Below are positions 54,202 to 63,856 of a stretch of 64,000 nt of DNA, piece after piece. The stretch comes from an uncultured Prevotella sp. GTDB lineage: Bacteria > Bacteroidota > Bacteroidia > Bacteroidales > Bacteroidaceae. Where the stretch lies: contig CAKQMS010000001.1 in NCBI GenBank assembly GCA_934254985.1, forward strand, positions 1 to 64,000, in the 5' to 3' direction. The translations under genes and the position numbers were made by a program. The notes beneath the pieces were generated by a model. That model ran no database searches. It saw only the letters and a program-made list of their open reading frames with translations, and had not been told where the DNA came from. Each line of letters begins with the position of its first letter. Within the stretch, counting starts at the first letter, position 1.

Positions 54202-55275
54202 TTATTTGCTTGTTTTTACTCTCACAACGAGCTTTGGATGGTCGGGGTCGTTGGTAATCATGAGGATTCGAGGCATACGCTTGGCTGTCTTGAGGTCGGA
54301 GGCTACGGCGGTGACACGAAGGCGAGCCGACTCGCCAGGCTGAATCTTGCTCTTGTTGAGCGAAACCTGCAAGCCCATGGTGAACATTTGGAGCGAACGG
54401 ATGTTGAGCGTAGACTTGCCGGTATTGACGATGGTGATGTCGCCACGCAGCTTCTTCTTGCCTGCGAAAGAACCGAGGTCGAGGGTGTCGGTAGAGAGCT
54501 GGATATGTGGAGCTACAGCCAACTGGTCGTCGCTAAGTTTCTCGAAGTCGGGCAAGAGAACGGCTGAAACCTCGATGGCTTTGTCGGCAGAAACCTTGTC
54601 GCCCTGGGCAAAGCCAAGGTAGATGTTGGTTTGCGAGAGTCCGAAGTCGCGAAGCTTGTTGGAATTGAGCGTTACGGTAACCTTGCCCGAACGGCCAGGA
54701 CGGATGGTGGTTGGCGACACTTCGGCAGAGAGGTAAGGAGGCAGGTGCATGACCTGTGGCTGCGCAGGCTGGTCGCTGGTGTTGAGGATGTGGATGGTCT
54801 GATAAGGACGAGAGCCACGATTTACGTCATCAAACTCTATATCGTTGTTGTCGACCATCAAAGCACCAAGGGTGTAAGGATAGCCACCTACGAAGTCGGT
54901 GACCTCTTCGACAACGACACCACGAATGGTGAGGCGCAGAGGTTCGAGATTGTTGTTGAGAGTAAGGTAGGCACACTTGGTGAAACGTCCCATGGTGCGA
55001 GCATCGTAGGTGGCGGTGACAGTATAGTAGGCGTTGCGCTCAACTACGCCCTGAGGAGCACTAAGAGTGGTGCATCCGCAGTCAGTATAGATGTCGTCGA
55101 TATGAAATGATTTGCCTGTGGTGTTCTTCAGCTTGAAGGTTACGGTGACTGGCTTCTGGAATTCAATCTGTCCGAGGTCAACAAGTTCCTGAGTAGCCTC
55201 GATGGTTTGTGCCGAGGCTACGCCAGAAGCCGCCATGAGCAAGGCAGCAAGGATGGTATGCTTTTTTGTATTCAT
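54202..55275 (-). CDS. DUF1573 domain secreted protein
   Basis: 357 aa from ATG 55275 (MNTKKHTILAALLMAASGVA, signal peptide); the longer frame would overlap the upstream gene. Residues about 25-125 are DUF1573 (TIEATQELVDLGQIEFQKPV, FKLKNTTGKSFHIDDIYTDC, then GCTTL). Two more immunoglobulin-like segments follow (PTTIRPGRSGKVTVTLNSNK, KIQPGESARLRVTAVA). DUF1573 proteins are periplasmic or surface beta-sandwich proteins of unknown role in Bacteroidetes. It follows the macroglobulin gene after 28 bp. Confidence 0.9.
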   Translation of the reverse strand: MNTKKHTILAALLMAASGVASAQTIEATQELVDLGQIEFQKPVTVTFKLKNTTGKSFHIDDIYTDCGCTTLSAPQGVVERNAYYTVTATYDARTMGRFTKCAYLTLNNNLEPLRLTIRGVVVEEVTDFVGGYPYTLGALMVDNNDIEFDDVNRGSRPYQTIHILNTSDQPAQPQVMHLPPYLSAEVSPTTIRPGRSGKVTVTLNSNKLRDFGLSQTNIYLGFAQGDKVSADKAIEVSAVLLPDFEKLSDDQLAVAPHIQLSTDTLDLGSFAGKKKLRGDITIVNTGKSTLNIRSLQMFTMGLQVSLNKSKIQPGESARLRVTAVASDLKTAKRMPRILMITNDPDHPKLVVRVKTSK

Positions 55276-55303
55276 AGTCGTATGGATAAATGATTTTGAG
55301 TAA

Positions 55304-58300
55304 TTATTCGTTGACAACGATCTGAACGGCCTCGGCTCTGCCCGAGAACTCAGGACTGTAGGCACACTCGGCGGTGCAAACGCCCGAGAGGTAAGAGCCT
55401 GGACGATCAACGAAGTATTCTGTTTCTACTACGTGCTTTCCCTTGGAAAGACGGTCGAAGAAATAGTTTGTGCAGTTGTCTTGTGGAGCAAGATAGTAGC
55501 CATTGCGGTAGCCGCTAAACTGGGATACAGGCTCGAGACATGCAGCACGCTTATCGCAGAGCTGAACGAAGTCGTAGTCGCGGTCGGCAACAATGGTGAT
55601 GGTGACTTTCACTTTGTCGCCCACCCTTAATGACTTGCCTGCAGTATCGATAGTGCGCTCTACGCGAATGCCAGCATTAGCCGACTTAACGGCAGCGATA
55701 GGCTGCAAAGACTGACCATAGACGGCACCCCACGAAGCACCATCGGAGGTTTTGGCAAACGATATTTCGGAAGCCTTAGGATTGTCGATGGTGGTCTTGA
55801 CATAGCCTACGGCAGCTGTAGCCTCAGGCAAAGGGAGAGCCTTGCCATCGAGGGCGATGGTGGTGAGAGAAGGCTGATTGAGCACTTCTTCATTATCCAC
55901 CAAGAAGGCATGGATGGCATCTACGCTATTGAGCGGAGTGTCCCAACTCTGAGTGCGCTTCTGCTGCAAGAGCCATAGGCGCATATCATCGATGGTGGCA
56001 CGGTCGGCAGGAGTGATGGCAGCAATAGCCTCGATGGCAGCAACCTGAGTAGGTATGCGATAGTTGCGCCAGCTATATAGCGCCCTTGGAGTGTCGAAAT
56101 ATCTGCCCATGCCAGGCTTGCTGACGGTATACTGCTTGATAGACTCCACATACTCGCGAGCTGTGGCATTGTCTTTGCCAAGAGCAATGGCGGCAATAGC
56201 CTTGGTGCGGATGTCGACCTTGCGATTAGCCTTGAGGAGCAACGACTTGAAGTATTTGATGGTTGGAGTGTCGCCAGCCTTGGTGAGAGCGCAGAGGTAG
56301 AGATAGTCGAGGTCGACAGAAGAGAGAGACGGCTGTTTCTGCTTCTTCATCTCGTGCATGCGAGAGGTGGCTGCAGCATCGAGATAAGCCATAGCCTTAG
56401 AGAGCATGGTCTCGACATCGGAATTGGAATATCCATAGGCAGAAAGACGCGACAGGAGGGTGGCTACGGAGGTGGTGACATAGGTGCTGCTGCGCATGCC
56501 CTTCCACCAGCTGAAAGAGCCGTCGGCATTCTGAGTTTCTGCCAAAAGTTTATTTATGGTAGAGAGCTTGTAGCTGAGATTGTTCTTATTATAATATGTG
56601 GCAAGCAGAGCCTTCTGTCCGCTTTCGTCTTGAGCATCCAACATCCATGGCGACTCAGAGAGAACGATAGACTTCAGCTCGTCGTTGCGCTGAAGATTAG
56701 AGAGCAGCGAGGTGTCGTCGGTAGTCCAACTGTCAATAGCCAGCTTTATCTCAGGGTTAGACTGAAGGATGTTTGCCGAGATGGTGGTGGCATAATAAGC
56801 TGAAGCAAGCGAGAGAGAACTCTGGTTGCAATATTCAGAAACTGTAGGCAGAGTCTGAATCATGAGCCACGAAGGGGTGTTGGTATATTCTACTGTGAGC
56901 TTGCGCTTATCGGCTTTGGCTGGCAACACACTATCGAGCGAGAGAGTGAGGGTGGCAGCAGAGGTCTGGGTGAAAGGAATGGTGGTGGTGACCATCTGCT
57001 TGTCGGACAATACAGGAAGATAGTGTTGTTCGCCATCAGAGAATCCCTTGCCCGAAGCCACGATGCGACAGATATAGAAGCCCTCGGTGGCTGAGAAATT
57101 GAAAGAGACAGCCTGAGTCTCCTCGCCCTGAAGCGAGAACGACTTCTGCTGAGTGAAGACAACCTTGCCGGATTCAGCCTCCAGGATTTCGATGCGAGCA
57201 GTACCCTTGAGAGCATCGGTAGTGGTGTTGCTGATGCGAGCTGCGATGACAGCCTTGTCGCCATGGCGCACGAAGCGAGGCATGTTAGGCTGCACCATCA
57301 CCTTCTTGCTTGCTACAGCCTCAGCCTGGATAGTGGCAGAGTTCATCTGCTTGTCGTGAGCCAAACCAAGGAAGCGCCATGTGGTGGCACTCTCAGGAAG
57401 AGTGAACGAGATGGCAACTTCGCCCTGAGCATTGGTGGTGAGGGATGGCGCAAAGAATGCCGTCTCGCTGAAGTTTTCGCGAAGCTGAACGGAAGCATTG
57501 GCAGCAATCTCAGCCTCGGAAGTTTGTGCCGACTCCTTTTGGCCAAGTCCTGCGATGCCACCCACACGCACGCTTTCATTCAAAGGAGCCATGGCAGCCA
57601 ACTCGGTGGCGCAAGCCATAACCTTATCGCTCTTTGCCAAAAGTCTGTTGTTGCCATAGCCTCTGACATAAACGATTTTATTGTTTGCCATGTTAAAGCA
57701 ATCGTAATAGAAATGGCTGAGCTGCATATACTTGTATGGCAGGTAGTTGAAAGACTGGTAGCCATGCAAGCCTGTGGCTTGATTAGAACCTCCACGCCAT
57801 GAGGCATTTGGGGTATAGAGATTGAAGAAGAAGCCATTGTTGATAACATCAAACGAATGGGCGGACAAAGCATCGAGCGACTTGTCATAGAGAGTAGCCA
57901 TGAGCTGAGCATCGGCAGGCTTAGAGTCAGGAGTTGTTATCTTCAACGTCCAACGCTCGTTTTGCCCTGGAGTGAGCTTATCGCGGAAGCTGGTCCACGA
58001 CATATTGAGATGCTTGTCGGGTTGTGGACGAAGAATCCAGGCAGTATGCGTATACAAATGACCATGATGCACCCAAGCATAGGTGACGGTGACGCCATCG
58101 CCATATTCAGGCTTATAGTTGAAGGTGTGGTTGTGGAGAGTGTTGTGACCCTCTAAGATGCCACTCTGCATAAACTCGCCATTCGAGAACACATTATAAT
58201 ATATGTGGTGCTCGTCGTCGGTATTGCCAATCTGGATAGTGGCAGGGAATGTGGTAGAGCTCTGATAATACCAGTCGTGGGTTTCGACAGGAGCCTTCTT

Positions 58301-60739
58301 GTCCTTGAGCGAGAAGACGACGAAAGAGCGCGCGATGGTGTCGGTGCCGCAAATGGCTTTGAGCTGATGTAAGCCCGAATGAAGTTTCAGAGGCTTGAGG
58401 TCGACGGCGGTATTGGCTTGAGCCTGGTATGGTTTGCCATCGATGGTGTAAGCCACGTTGCCCGCAATCTTTTCGCCCGAGATATTCAAATAGTTGAAGG
58501 TAAGGGAAGGAAGACTGTCAACGAGATTCTTATCAGGCAAATTGCATGTGAAGACTGTGCTGACATTGCTCAAAGGCAACGACAAGAAGCCTTGCTGGGT
58601 TTCGCCTGCAGCATCGGTAACCAAGGCTGTGGCCTCGATATTGAAATACAGGCGCGACTTAGACTTCTGCTCAGGCAACAGCATAGGCATGAGGAGAGTG
58701 AAACGACCATGATCGTCGGTGAAGACGGTATCGTTGAGGATAAGCTGCTGGTCGTTGCCATCAAACCACATTCGCCACCAAGAGCTGACGTTGCGCTTGA
58801 TGGTATATTTAACCTTGGCTTTCTGAATAGGCATGCCTGCATAGGAGCGGGCAGTACCGGTGAGCTTTAGGGTGTCGCCAACGCTATACGCTGTAGTAAC
58901 CTTATCGAGGTCGACAGTAAACGTTGGACGCTTGTATTTCTCAACTCTAAAGGCTGTGGAATTGCTATTGGCATAGATGCGATAGCTTCCAGTAATGCCG
59001 CTGACAGGGAGGTCGAAGACTGCCGAGGCTTGACCATATTCGTCGGTAGTGACGACCTGAGAAGCGAGGTCTTGATAGTTGGCATCGCGAAGTTTCAAGG
59101 TAACCTCCTTGCCTACTACAGGGGCTGCGGTAAGAGCCTTGCTATTTGGTTTCCAATAAACCACAGAGACGTTAACCTTCTGACCAGGGCGATATATAGA
59201 GCGGTCGGTATTTACAACGCTTCGCTCGCTATCACCGTAAGATTTGCCATGATAGAAGCCTGAAAGCCCAACCTTGGCGCAGGCATTATCGTCGGCAGTA
59301 TAGGTGTAGGCAGTATAAGGATTTTGCTTATGACATTGGTAAACCACCTCGCCATTAGCACCTGTGGTGACGGTTATATCGTCGATTTTCTGTTCCGTCC
59401 AACGCTCATTAAAGCACAATCTAACCTTGGCGCCTGATACAGGAGCGCCAGTTGTGGCATTGACAACGGCTATACGCAAAGCATTGTCAGGAAGCTTTTC
59501 AGACATGGTGTAGAGGTTGGTGACATGCAACAGGCAACGCTCAGGCTTGATGCTATTGTTGTCGGTAGTAACCTCAAGGAGATATACGCCTACAGGCAGC
59601 GGAGCTATGGACATAGAGTCGGCATACTCGTCGTAAGCAGCCTTGCCAACATAGCGTAGCTGGTCGGTATGCACCACGGTGCCTACGATATGCTTCTTTA
59701 TCTTCTGATAGTCTTTATCGTTGTTAGGATCGAGCTCGGTATCGCCAGCAAGCGACAGGCGATATACTGCCAAATCCAACTGCGAGATGTTGCAAATGGA
59801 ATTGACACGAACCTTGCGAGCCATGTTAGGCAATAGCATCATGTCGCCAACGTTGATGTCGAATCGTGGACGCTCAAGTTCCATCTTGGCATTGCGAAGA
59901 TAGTTGAGCGGAGGCCATGCGCCCCATTTGCTAACGGCATAGTTGATATATTGCACCTTCTCGGCAGCTGTGGCATTCTCTATTTGCTCCAAACATTTAT
60001 AATGCTCTAAAGCCAGCTCGCCAGCCACCTTGAGGTCGCCATAGATATTTATCAGCGAATCGACACTCTGCAGATAGCGCGACTTGCGGACTTCCGTTTC
60101 GTCAGCCTTTTCCTGACTGCGGATAATCTCGAGAGCTGTGATGCAGGCTGCATTGCGATTGCCCGAAGCTGCATAATAATCGTGCATAACCTTGAAAGCC
60201 TTAGCCTCGTAGCCAAGCACATGGAGCATATCGTCGTTGAAAATCTTGCTATAGTTGGCTTCAACCACAAAAGGTTCGTAGACAGAAGTCTTTACGGCAG
60301 CAAGCTTTGCCACATTCTGCAACGACTGGGCATAATAAACCTTGCTCTTTGAGGCAAACGCAGTCTTCTGCTTTGCATCTCTTGAACCATCGGCACGGAG
60401 ATTATACAAATGGCCGAGGGCAGAACTAAACACCGCCTTAGCAACATCATCATTGAGAGTAGCCTCGCGAGCCTCCAATCTTTCAATCTCAGGCTGCAAA
60501 GAGTCGGGAGAAAGACAAGCCTTGGCTGTGGTTTGCAAAAGCAACGCCTTAAACAAATGACCATATTCTTTTTCAGCCTCAGCCTTTTTGGCTATCTTGT
60601 CAAGAGCTTTTAGTTTGTCTTGCTGTAAGTCTTTAGTGTCGGCAACATCCACACTCTTCCAAAGCGAAGAATAGCTTTGGGCAAGCATTGTCATAGGCAA
60701 CAGCATCGACAATAGTATAGTAAAAATGCCTTTTTTCAT
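55304..60739 (-). CDS. Alpha-2-macroglobulin family protein, thioester motif absent
   Basis: An 1811-aa protein with a signal peptide (MKKGIFTILLSMLLPMTMLA). After a helical N-terminal region (about 25-250) come MG domains including MG2 (SIYRPGQKVNVSVVYWKPNS, GQASAVFDLPVSGITGSYRI) and the A2M domain (SETAFFAPSLTTNAQGEVAI, SFTLPESATTWRFLGLAHDK). Where thioester proteins carry CxEQ the sequence is EYCNQ (Cys 1304), so a thioester is unlikely. A helical domain and a receptor-binding-like domain follow. Such proteins trap proteases or act in envelope defence. Whether it is a lipoprotein is unclear. Confidence 0.92.
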   Translation of the reverse strand: MKKGIFTILLSMLLPMTMLAQSYSSLWKSVDVADTKDLQQDKLKALDKIAKKAEAEKEYGHLFKALLLQTTAKACLSPDSLQPEIERLEAREATLNDDVAKAVFSSALGHLYNLRADGSRDAKQKTAFASKSKVYYAQSLQNVAKLAAVKTSVYEPFVVEANYSKIFNDDMLHVLGYEAKAFKVMHDYYAASGNRNAACITALEIIRSQEKADETEVRKSRYLQSVDSLINIYGDLKVAGELALEHYKCLEQIENATAAEKVQYINYAVSKWGAWPPLNYLRNAKMELERPRFDINVGDMMLLPNMARKVRVNSICNISQLDLAVYRLSLAGDTELDPNNDKDYQKIKKHIVGTVVHTDQLRYVGKAAYDEYADSMSIAPLPVGVYLLEVTTDNNSIKPERCLLHVTNLYTMSEKLPDNALRIAVVNATTGAPVSGAKVRLCFNERWTEQKIDDITVTTGANGEVVYQCHKQNPYTAYTYTADDNACAKVGLSGFYHGKSYGDSERSVVNTDRSIYRPGQKVNVSVVYWKPNSKALTAAPVVGKEVTLKLRDANYQDLASQVVTTDEYGQASAVFDLPVSGITGSYRIYANSNSTAFRVEKYKRPTFTVDLDKVTTAYSVGDTLKLTGTARSYAGMPIQKAKVKYTIKRNVSSWWRMWFDGNDQQLILNDTVFTDDHGRFTLLMPMLLPEQKSKSRLYFNIEATALVTDAAGETQQGFLSLPLSNVSTVFTCNLPDKNLVDSLPSLTFNYLNISGEKIAGNVAYTIDGKPYQAQANTAVDLKPLKLHSGLHQLKAICGTDTIARSFVVFSLKDKKAPVETHDWYYQSSTTFPATIQIGNTDDEHHIYYNVFSNGEFMQSGILEGHNTLHNHTFNYKPEYGDGVTVTYAWVHHGHLYTHTAWILRPQPDKHLNMSWTSFRDKLTPGQNERWTLKITTPDSKPADAQLMATLYDKSLDALSAHSFDVINNGFFFNLYTPNASWRGGSNQATGLHGYQSFNYLPYKYMQLSHFYYDCFNMANNKIVYVRGYGNNRLLAKSDKVMACATELAAMAPLNESVRVGGIAGLGQKESAQTSEAEIAANASVQLRENFSETAFFAPSLTTNAQGEVAISFTLPESATTWRFLGLAHDKQMNSATIQAEAVASKKVMVQPNMPRFVRHGDKAVIAARISNTTTDALKGTARIEILEAESGKVVFTQQKSFSLQGEETQAVSFNFSATEGFYICRIVASGKGFSDGEQHYLPVLSDKQMVTTTIPFTQTSAATLTLSLDSVLPAKADKRKLTVEYTNTPSWLMIQTLPTVSEYCNQSSLSLASAYYATTISANILQSNPEIKLAIDSWTTDDTSLLSNLQRNDELKSIVLSESPWMLDAQDESGQKALLATYYNKNNLSYKLSTINKLLAETQNADGSFSWWKGMRSSTYVTTSVATLLSRLSAYGYSNSDVETMLSKAMAYLDAAATSRMHEMKKQKQPSLSSVDLDYLYLCALTKAGDTPTIKYFKSLLLKANRKVDIRTKAIAAIALGKDNATAREYVESIKQYTVSKPGMGRYFDTPRALYSWRNYRIPTQVAAIEAIAAITPADRATIDDMRLWLLQQKRTQSWDTPLNSVDAIHAFLVDNEEVLNQPSLTTIALDGKALPLPEATAAVGYVKTTIDNPKASEISFAKTSDGASWGAVYGQSLQPIAAVKSANAGIRVERTIDTAGKSLRVGDKVKVTITIVADRDYDFVQLCDKRAACLEPVSQFSGYRNGYYLAPQDNCTNYFFDRLSKGKHVVETEYFVDRPGSYLSGVCTAECAYSPEFSGRAEAVQIVVNE

Positions 60740-60931
60740 GCTTATTATTGGTTTAATGGTTATCTATATTGCAAAAGTAACATTTTTTTTTCATATCATC
60801 TACGATGATAGTTAAAAAAGCGCAACTTTTATTACGTTTCGACATATATTACGAAGAATTATAGTATCTTCGCAATAAATTATATGGTAATAAAGGAGTT
60901 AAAGGAGTAACAGAATAAAAATGAGAAGTAT

Positions 60932-61471
60932 ATGGAACACAACACACAACACAACATTATCAGCGACAGCATGATTGATGCTGCCGAGAACATACGCAAG
61001 GTGGAGATTGCCGACGCGAAAGCCATAGTAGACATCTATAATTATTACGTCGAGAATACCGCAATTTCGTTTGAAACAGAAGCGCTAACGGTAAACGAAA
61101 TGGCTGAGAGAATAAAGGATATTTCGAGTAAATTCCCTTATTTCGTGTATGAGAAAGATGGCAAAATATTGGGCTACTGCTATGCGCACCAATGGAAAGA
61201 GAGGGCTGCATATTCGAAGACGCTCGAAACAACTATCTATATCGATAAGGATGCCACACGTCAAGGCCTTGGCAGAATAATGGTAAAACTATTGATAGAC
61301 CTCTGCCGCAACGAGGGGTATCGTGCGCTAATAGCTTGTATCACACAAGGCAACGAGGCAAGCATAAAAATGCACGAGAGTTTAGGCTTCAAGCAAGTTT
61401 CGGAGTTTAAGGAGGTGGGCTTCAAGTTTGATACTTGGCTCGATGTCGTTGACTTGGAGTTGCTGCTGTAG
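60932..61471 (+). CDS. GNAT N-acetyltransferase, phosphinothricin acetyltransferase-like
   Basis: A 179-aa GNAT protein. VEIADAKAIVDIYNYYVENT, SFETEALTVNEMAERI, YAHQWKERAAYSKTLETTIY, DATRQGLGRIMVKLLIDLCR (acetyl-CoA loop) and GNEASIKMHESLGFKQVSEF match the Pat/Bar/YncA subgroup. These acetylate methionine sulfone-like compounds. The first 20 residues are extra relative to the family, so a later start is possible though no strong internal ATG before the domain exists except at residue 14. It is convergent with the DUF262-HNH gene. Confidence 0.9.
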   Translation: MEHNTQHNIISDSMIDAAENIRKVEIADAKAIVDIYNYYVENTAISFETEALTVNEMAERIKDISSKFPYFVYEKDGKILGYCYAHQWKERAAYSKTLETTIYIDKDATRQGLGRIMVKLLIDLCRNEGYRALIACITQGNEASIKMHESLGFKQVSEFKEVGFKFDTWLDVVDLELLL

Positions 61472-61481
61472 AATCATAGAA

Positions 61482-61553
61482 TGTATAAGTTGTATTTATT
61501 GTCTTTATACTTCATCACCACTATAAAATAAGACAACAAATACAACTTATACA
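61482..61553. repeat. 24-bp inverted repeat between the acetyltransferase and the HNH gene
   Basis: Arms at 61482-61505 and 61530-61553 pair over 24 bp with one mismatch (left arm starts TGTATAAGTTGTATTT), separated by 24 nt. Not followed by a T run on the plus strand. It could end both convergent transcripts or mark an insertion border. Confidence 0.75.
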
Positions 61554-61607
61554 ACAAGAAACAACCTCAGTTTCTCTTCATAATTAAGAATATTCAATTA
61601 TCAATTA

Positions 61608-62732
61608 TCACTTACTACCCTTTCTGCGGTTACATTCTCTACATAGCATTTGGCAATTTTCAATAGTAGTTCTTCCGCCATCTTTCCATGGAGTTATATG
61701 ATCACCCTCCATTAATGCTATATCAAATTCATTTCCGCAAACGGCACATTTATGTTGTTGCTTTTCCCATACAGCTAACTTTATCTTATCAGGAAATGCT
61801 CTAAGGTCAAGATAATGCTCATCACCAGTAAGCACATAAGGAATAATTCCTTGCTGTTTTTGAATTTCGTCATCACCTATCAAGTCAATGATTTGCTTTT
61901 CCATCGCCTTGATATCGAGTACCTTCTCATGATATTCGTCATAGAATTTCGCCCAATCCAAGCCCTTCATGATTTTCTTAATTTTTTTCATATTGAAGGT
62001 ATCCATAGCCCAACGCAATACGCTCTGGAAATAAGTCCATAGAGGCATGGCATTGATGTCATGCTGATGTAGGCTCATATAACCAACGGCAGACTGAGGC
62101 TTGCCATTGCGAGTTTCGTGGTCTGCCATCCACGCCAAGGCTTTCTTGAAAAAGTCTTGGCGAATAGGCGAACCATTCACCAAGTCTTTTCCCAAACGAT
62201 ATGCTGCACAATTGGTCTTGGAGAAATGCTTCTTGGCATCGCTCACAAACGGGCCTGCATAGACAGCATTCCTTATTTCTTGCTCATTCAATGGTTTGCC
62301 GGCAATATTTATAGTCTTGAACCATTCCAACTTTTCCGATTCTTCTCCCTCACAGACATAAACGGTCAATTTATAGTCGAGAATCTTCTTCTGAATATCT
62401 GCAGGTTGATTGAAGAAGTTTTTGAAATCAAAAGAGAACTTTCCTGCCACATACTCACAAAGAGACAAAGTACGCTGCTGACCATCCATTACCTCGTATG
62501 GGCATTCTGCATCATTGCTTCTTTTTACCCAATACATGATATTGAGGGGATAATTATGCAAGACGGTATTAATAACCGCACATTGCTCTTGCTCGTTGTA
62601 GATGAACTCACGCTGATATGGTGGACGAATATCCAAGAGGCCATTATATCCTCTTACTCCTTGTTCGTCATTATTAATATAACCCTTGGTGATTTCGCCA
62701 ACGGTTATTTTCATTTCTTCTATCTTCAACAT
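61608..62732 (-). CDS. DUF262 protein with C-terminal HNH nuclease domain
   Basis: A 374-aa protein. Residues 30-110 are DUF262: DIRPPYQREFIYNEQEQCAV, then EVMDGQQRTLSLCEYVAGKF, the ParB/GmrS-like nucleotide-handling motif. The C-terminal 50 residues form an HNH nuclease with two CxxC pairs (HKCAVCGNEF, LCRECNRRKG) and GDHITPWKDGGRT between them, so the domain looks intact. DUF262-HNH proteins resemble GmrSD type IV restriction enzymes. Here the gene overlaps the methyltransferase by 7 bp, so the two probably act as one restriction-modification unit. A short TGATAAT repeat sits at its stop codon. Confidence 0.9.
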   Translation of the reverse strand: MLKIEEMKITVGEITKGYINNDEQGVRGYNGLLDIRPPYQREFIYNEQEQCAVINTVLHNYPLNIMYWVKRSNDAECPYEVMDGQQRTLSLCEYVAGKFSFDFKNFFNQPADIQKKILDYKLTVYVCEGEESEKLEWFKTINIAGKPLNEQEIRNAVYAGPFVSDAKKHFSKTNCAAYRLGKDLVNGSPIRQDFFKKALAWMADHETRNGKPQSAVGYMSLHQHDINAMPLWTYFQSVLRWAMDTFNMKKIKKIMKGLDWAKFYDEYHEKVLDIKAMEKQIIDLIGDDEIQKQQGIIPYVLTGDEHYLDLRAFPDKIKLAVWEKQQHKCAVCGNEFDIALMEGDHITPWKDGGRTTIENCQMLCRECNRRKGSK

Positions 62733-63805
62733 GATGGTTGTGGATGTTTGTTACGGATTAATATTCTACTATATTGGCGTTTACCATGAACTACTCCACA
62801 TCCTCCTCTATCTTCAGGATGTATTTCATAACCCATTCTTTCCAATACTTCTTTTGGAGCAGAAGCTCGTGTATTGCCACTTGCTTGCCAAATTATCTCG
62901 AATTGATTTGGATTATATTTGTCCAAGAATGTTATAGGAACCCCCATTAATCCAGCATAATCACAAGGAATATCTTGGGTTCTGCCAACATTTATTGCAT
63001 CATAATTATCATACTTCGGATACTCATCCTCAGAATAACGACAAACCAAATCTAATTCTTCATTGCGTTTAGGAATCTCAAGATTTGTAAACCAATTAAC
63101 TCCCGACACACGAATCATGTTCTCCTTATGGTCTCCCGCAGAGGCTATATCATCATATGGTGAATAAAAATGAGCAGCCGCACCTTTAAAACCATAGCCA
63201 AGCCACACCTCATTATTTCTCAACAAAGGAAACACCTCTTTATAAGTTATGGCATTCTGATGTCCAACTATCACAAATTTCTTTTGATATTCCATCAATT
63301 GCCCAATATACTCACGAAACAAAGAGAACGGCGGATTGGTCACAACAATATCAGCTTCTTTCAATAACTCAATACACTCCTTAGAACGAAAGTCACCAGT
63401 TTTTAATGTTGACATAACGTTCTTATCATTTTGTAAGAGGTAGCGTACGTCTGACAAATCAACTGCGCCATCTCCATTCATATCTTTAACCTCAGTTATC
63501 TCTACCTTATAGGCAATCTTTGTTGGTTCATCATCGAAACCCTCGAAATGTAGTAATAGTTCTTGTCCTTGAACAGGAGAACCGTTATAACACGTACAGA
63601 TAAGTTTCTTCAATCCTAACTGATTGAATCGAAGAGCGAAGTATTTAAAGAAGTTACTTTCGTATGGATCATCACAATTACAAAGCACAACTTTATCACG
63701 AAAATGTTGCCAATAGTGTTGCAATTCTCGCTCTATATCTGAAAGTTGTGTATAGAATTCATCCTTCTTTGCAACCTTAGCTGCATTGAGATTTTTGTTT
63801 GCCAT
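62726..63805 (-). CDS. EcoRI-family adenine-specific DNA methyltransferase
   Basis: 359 aa from ATG 63805 (MANKNLNAAKVAKKDEFYTQ); the longer frame would read through the inverted repeat upstream. It resembles M.EcoRI: VVLCNCDDPYESNFFKYFAL in the SAM region, DFRSKECIELLKEADIVVTN, PPFSLFREYIGQLMEYQKKF (motif IV NPPF, 157-160) and GHQNAITYKEVFPLLRNNEV. It methylates adenine at N6. Residues 108-119 form an EF-hand-like loop (DMNGDGAVDLSD). First gene of the pair with DUF262-HNH. Confidence 0.93.
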   Translation of the reverse strand: MANKNLNAAKVAKKDEFYTQLSDIERELQHYWQHFRDKVVLCNCDDPYESNFFKYFALRFNQLGLKKLICTCYNGSPVQGQELLLHFEGFDDEPTKIAYKVEITEVKDMNGDGAVDLSDVRYLLQNDKNVMSTLKTGDFRSKECIELLKEADIVVTNPPFSLFREYIGQLMEYQKKFVIVGHQNAITYKEVFPLLRNNEVWLGYGFKGAAAHFYSPYDDIASAGDHKENMIRVSGVNWFTNLEIPKRNEELDLVCRYSEDEYPKYDNYDAINVGRTQDIPCDYAGLMGVPITFLDKYNPNQFEIIWQASGNTRASAPKEVLERMGYEIHPEDRGGCGVVHGKRQYSRILIRNKHPQPSC

Positions 63806-63810
63806 AAATA

Positions 63811-63856
63811 TGATTGATAGTTTACGGATACAACATTTGCATACAACTATCAATCA
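63811..63856. promoter_or_regulatory. Inverted repeat just upstream of the EcoRI-family methyltransferase
   Basis: Perfect 12-bp arms TGATTGATAGTT (63811-63822) and AACTATCAATCA (63845-63856), 22 bp apart, ending 5 bp before the start codon. The position suits an operator or a leader hairpin that controls the methyltransferase. Confidence 0.7.
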
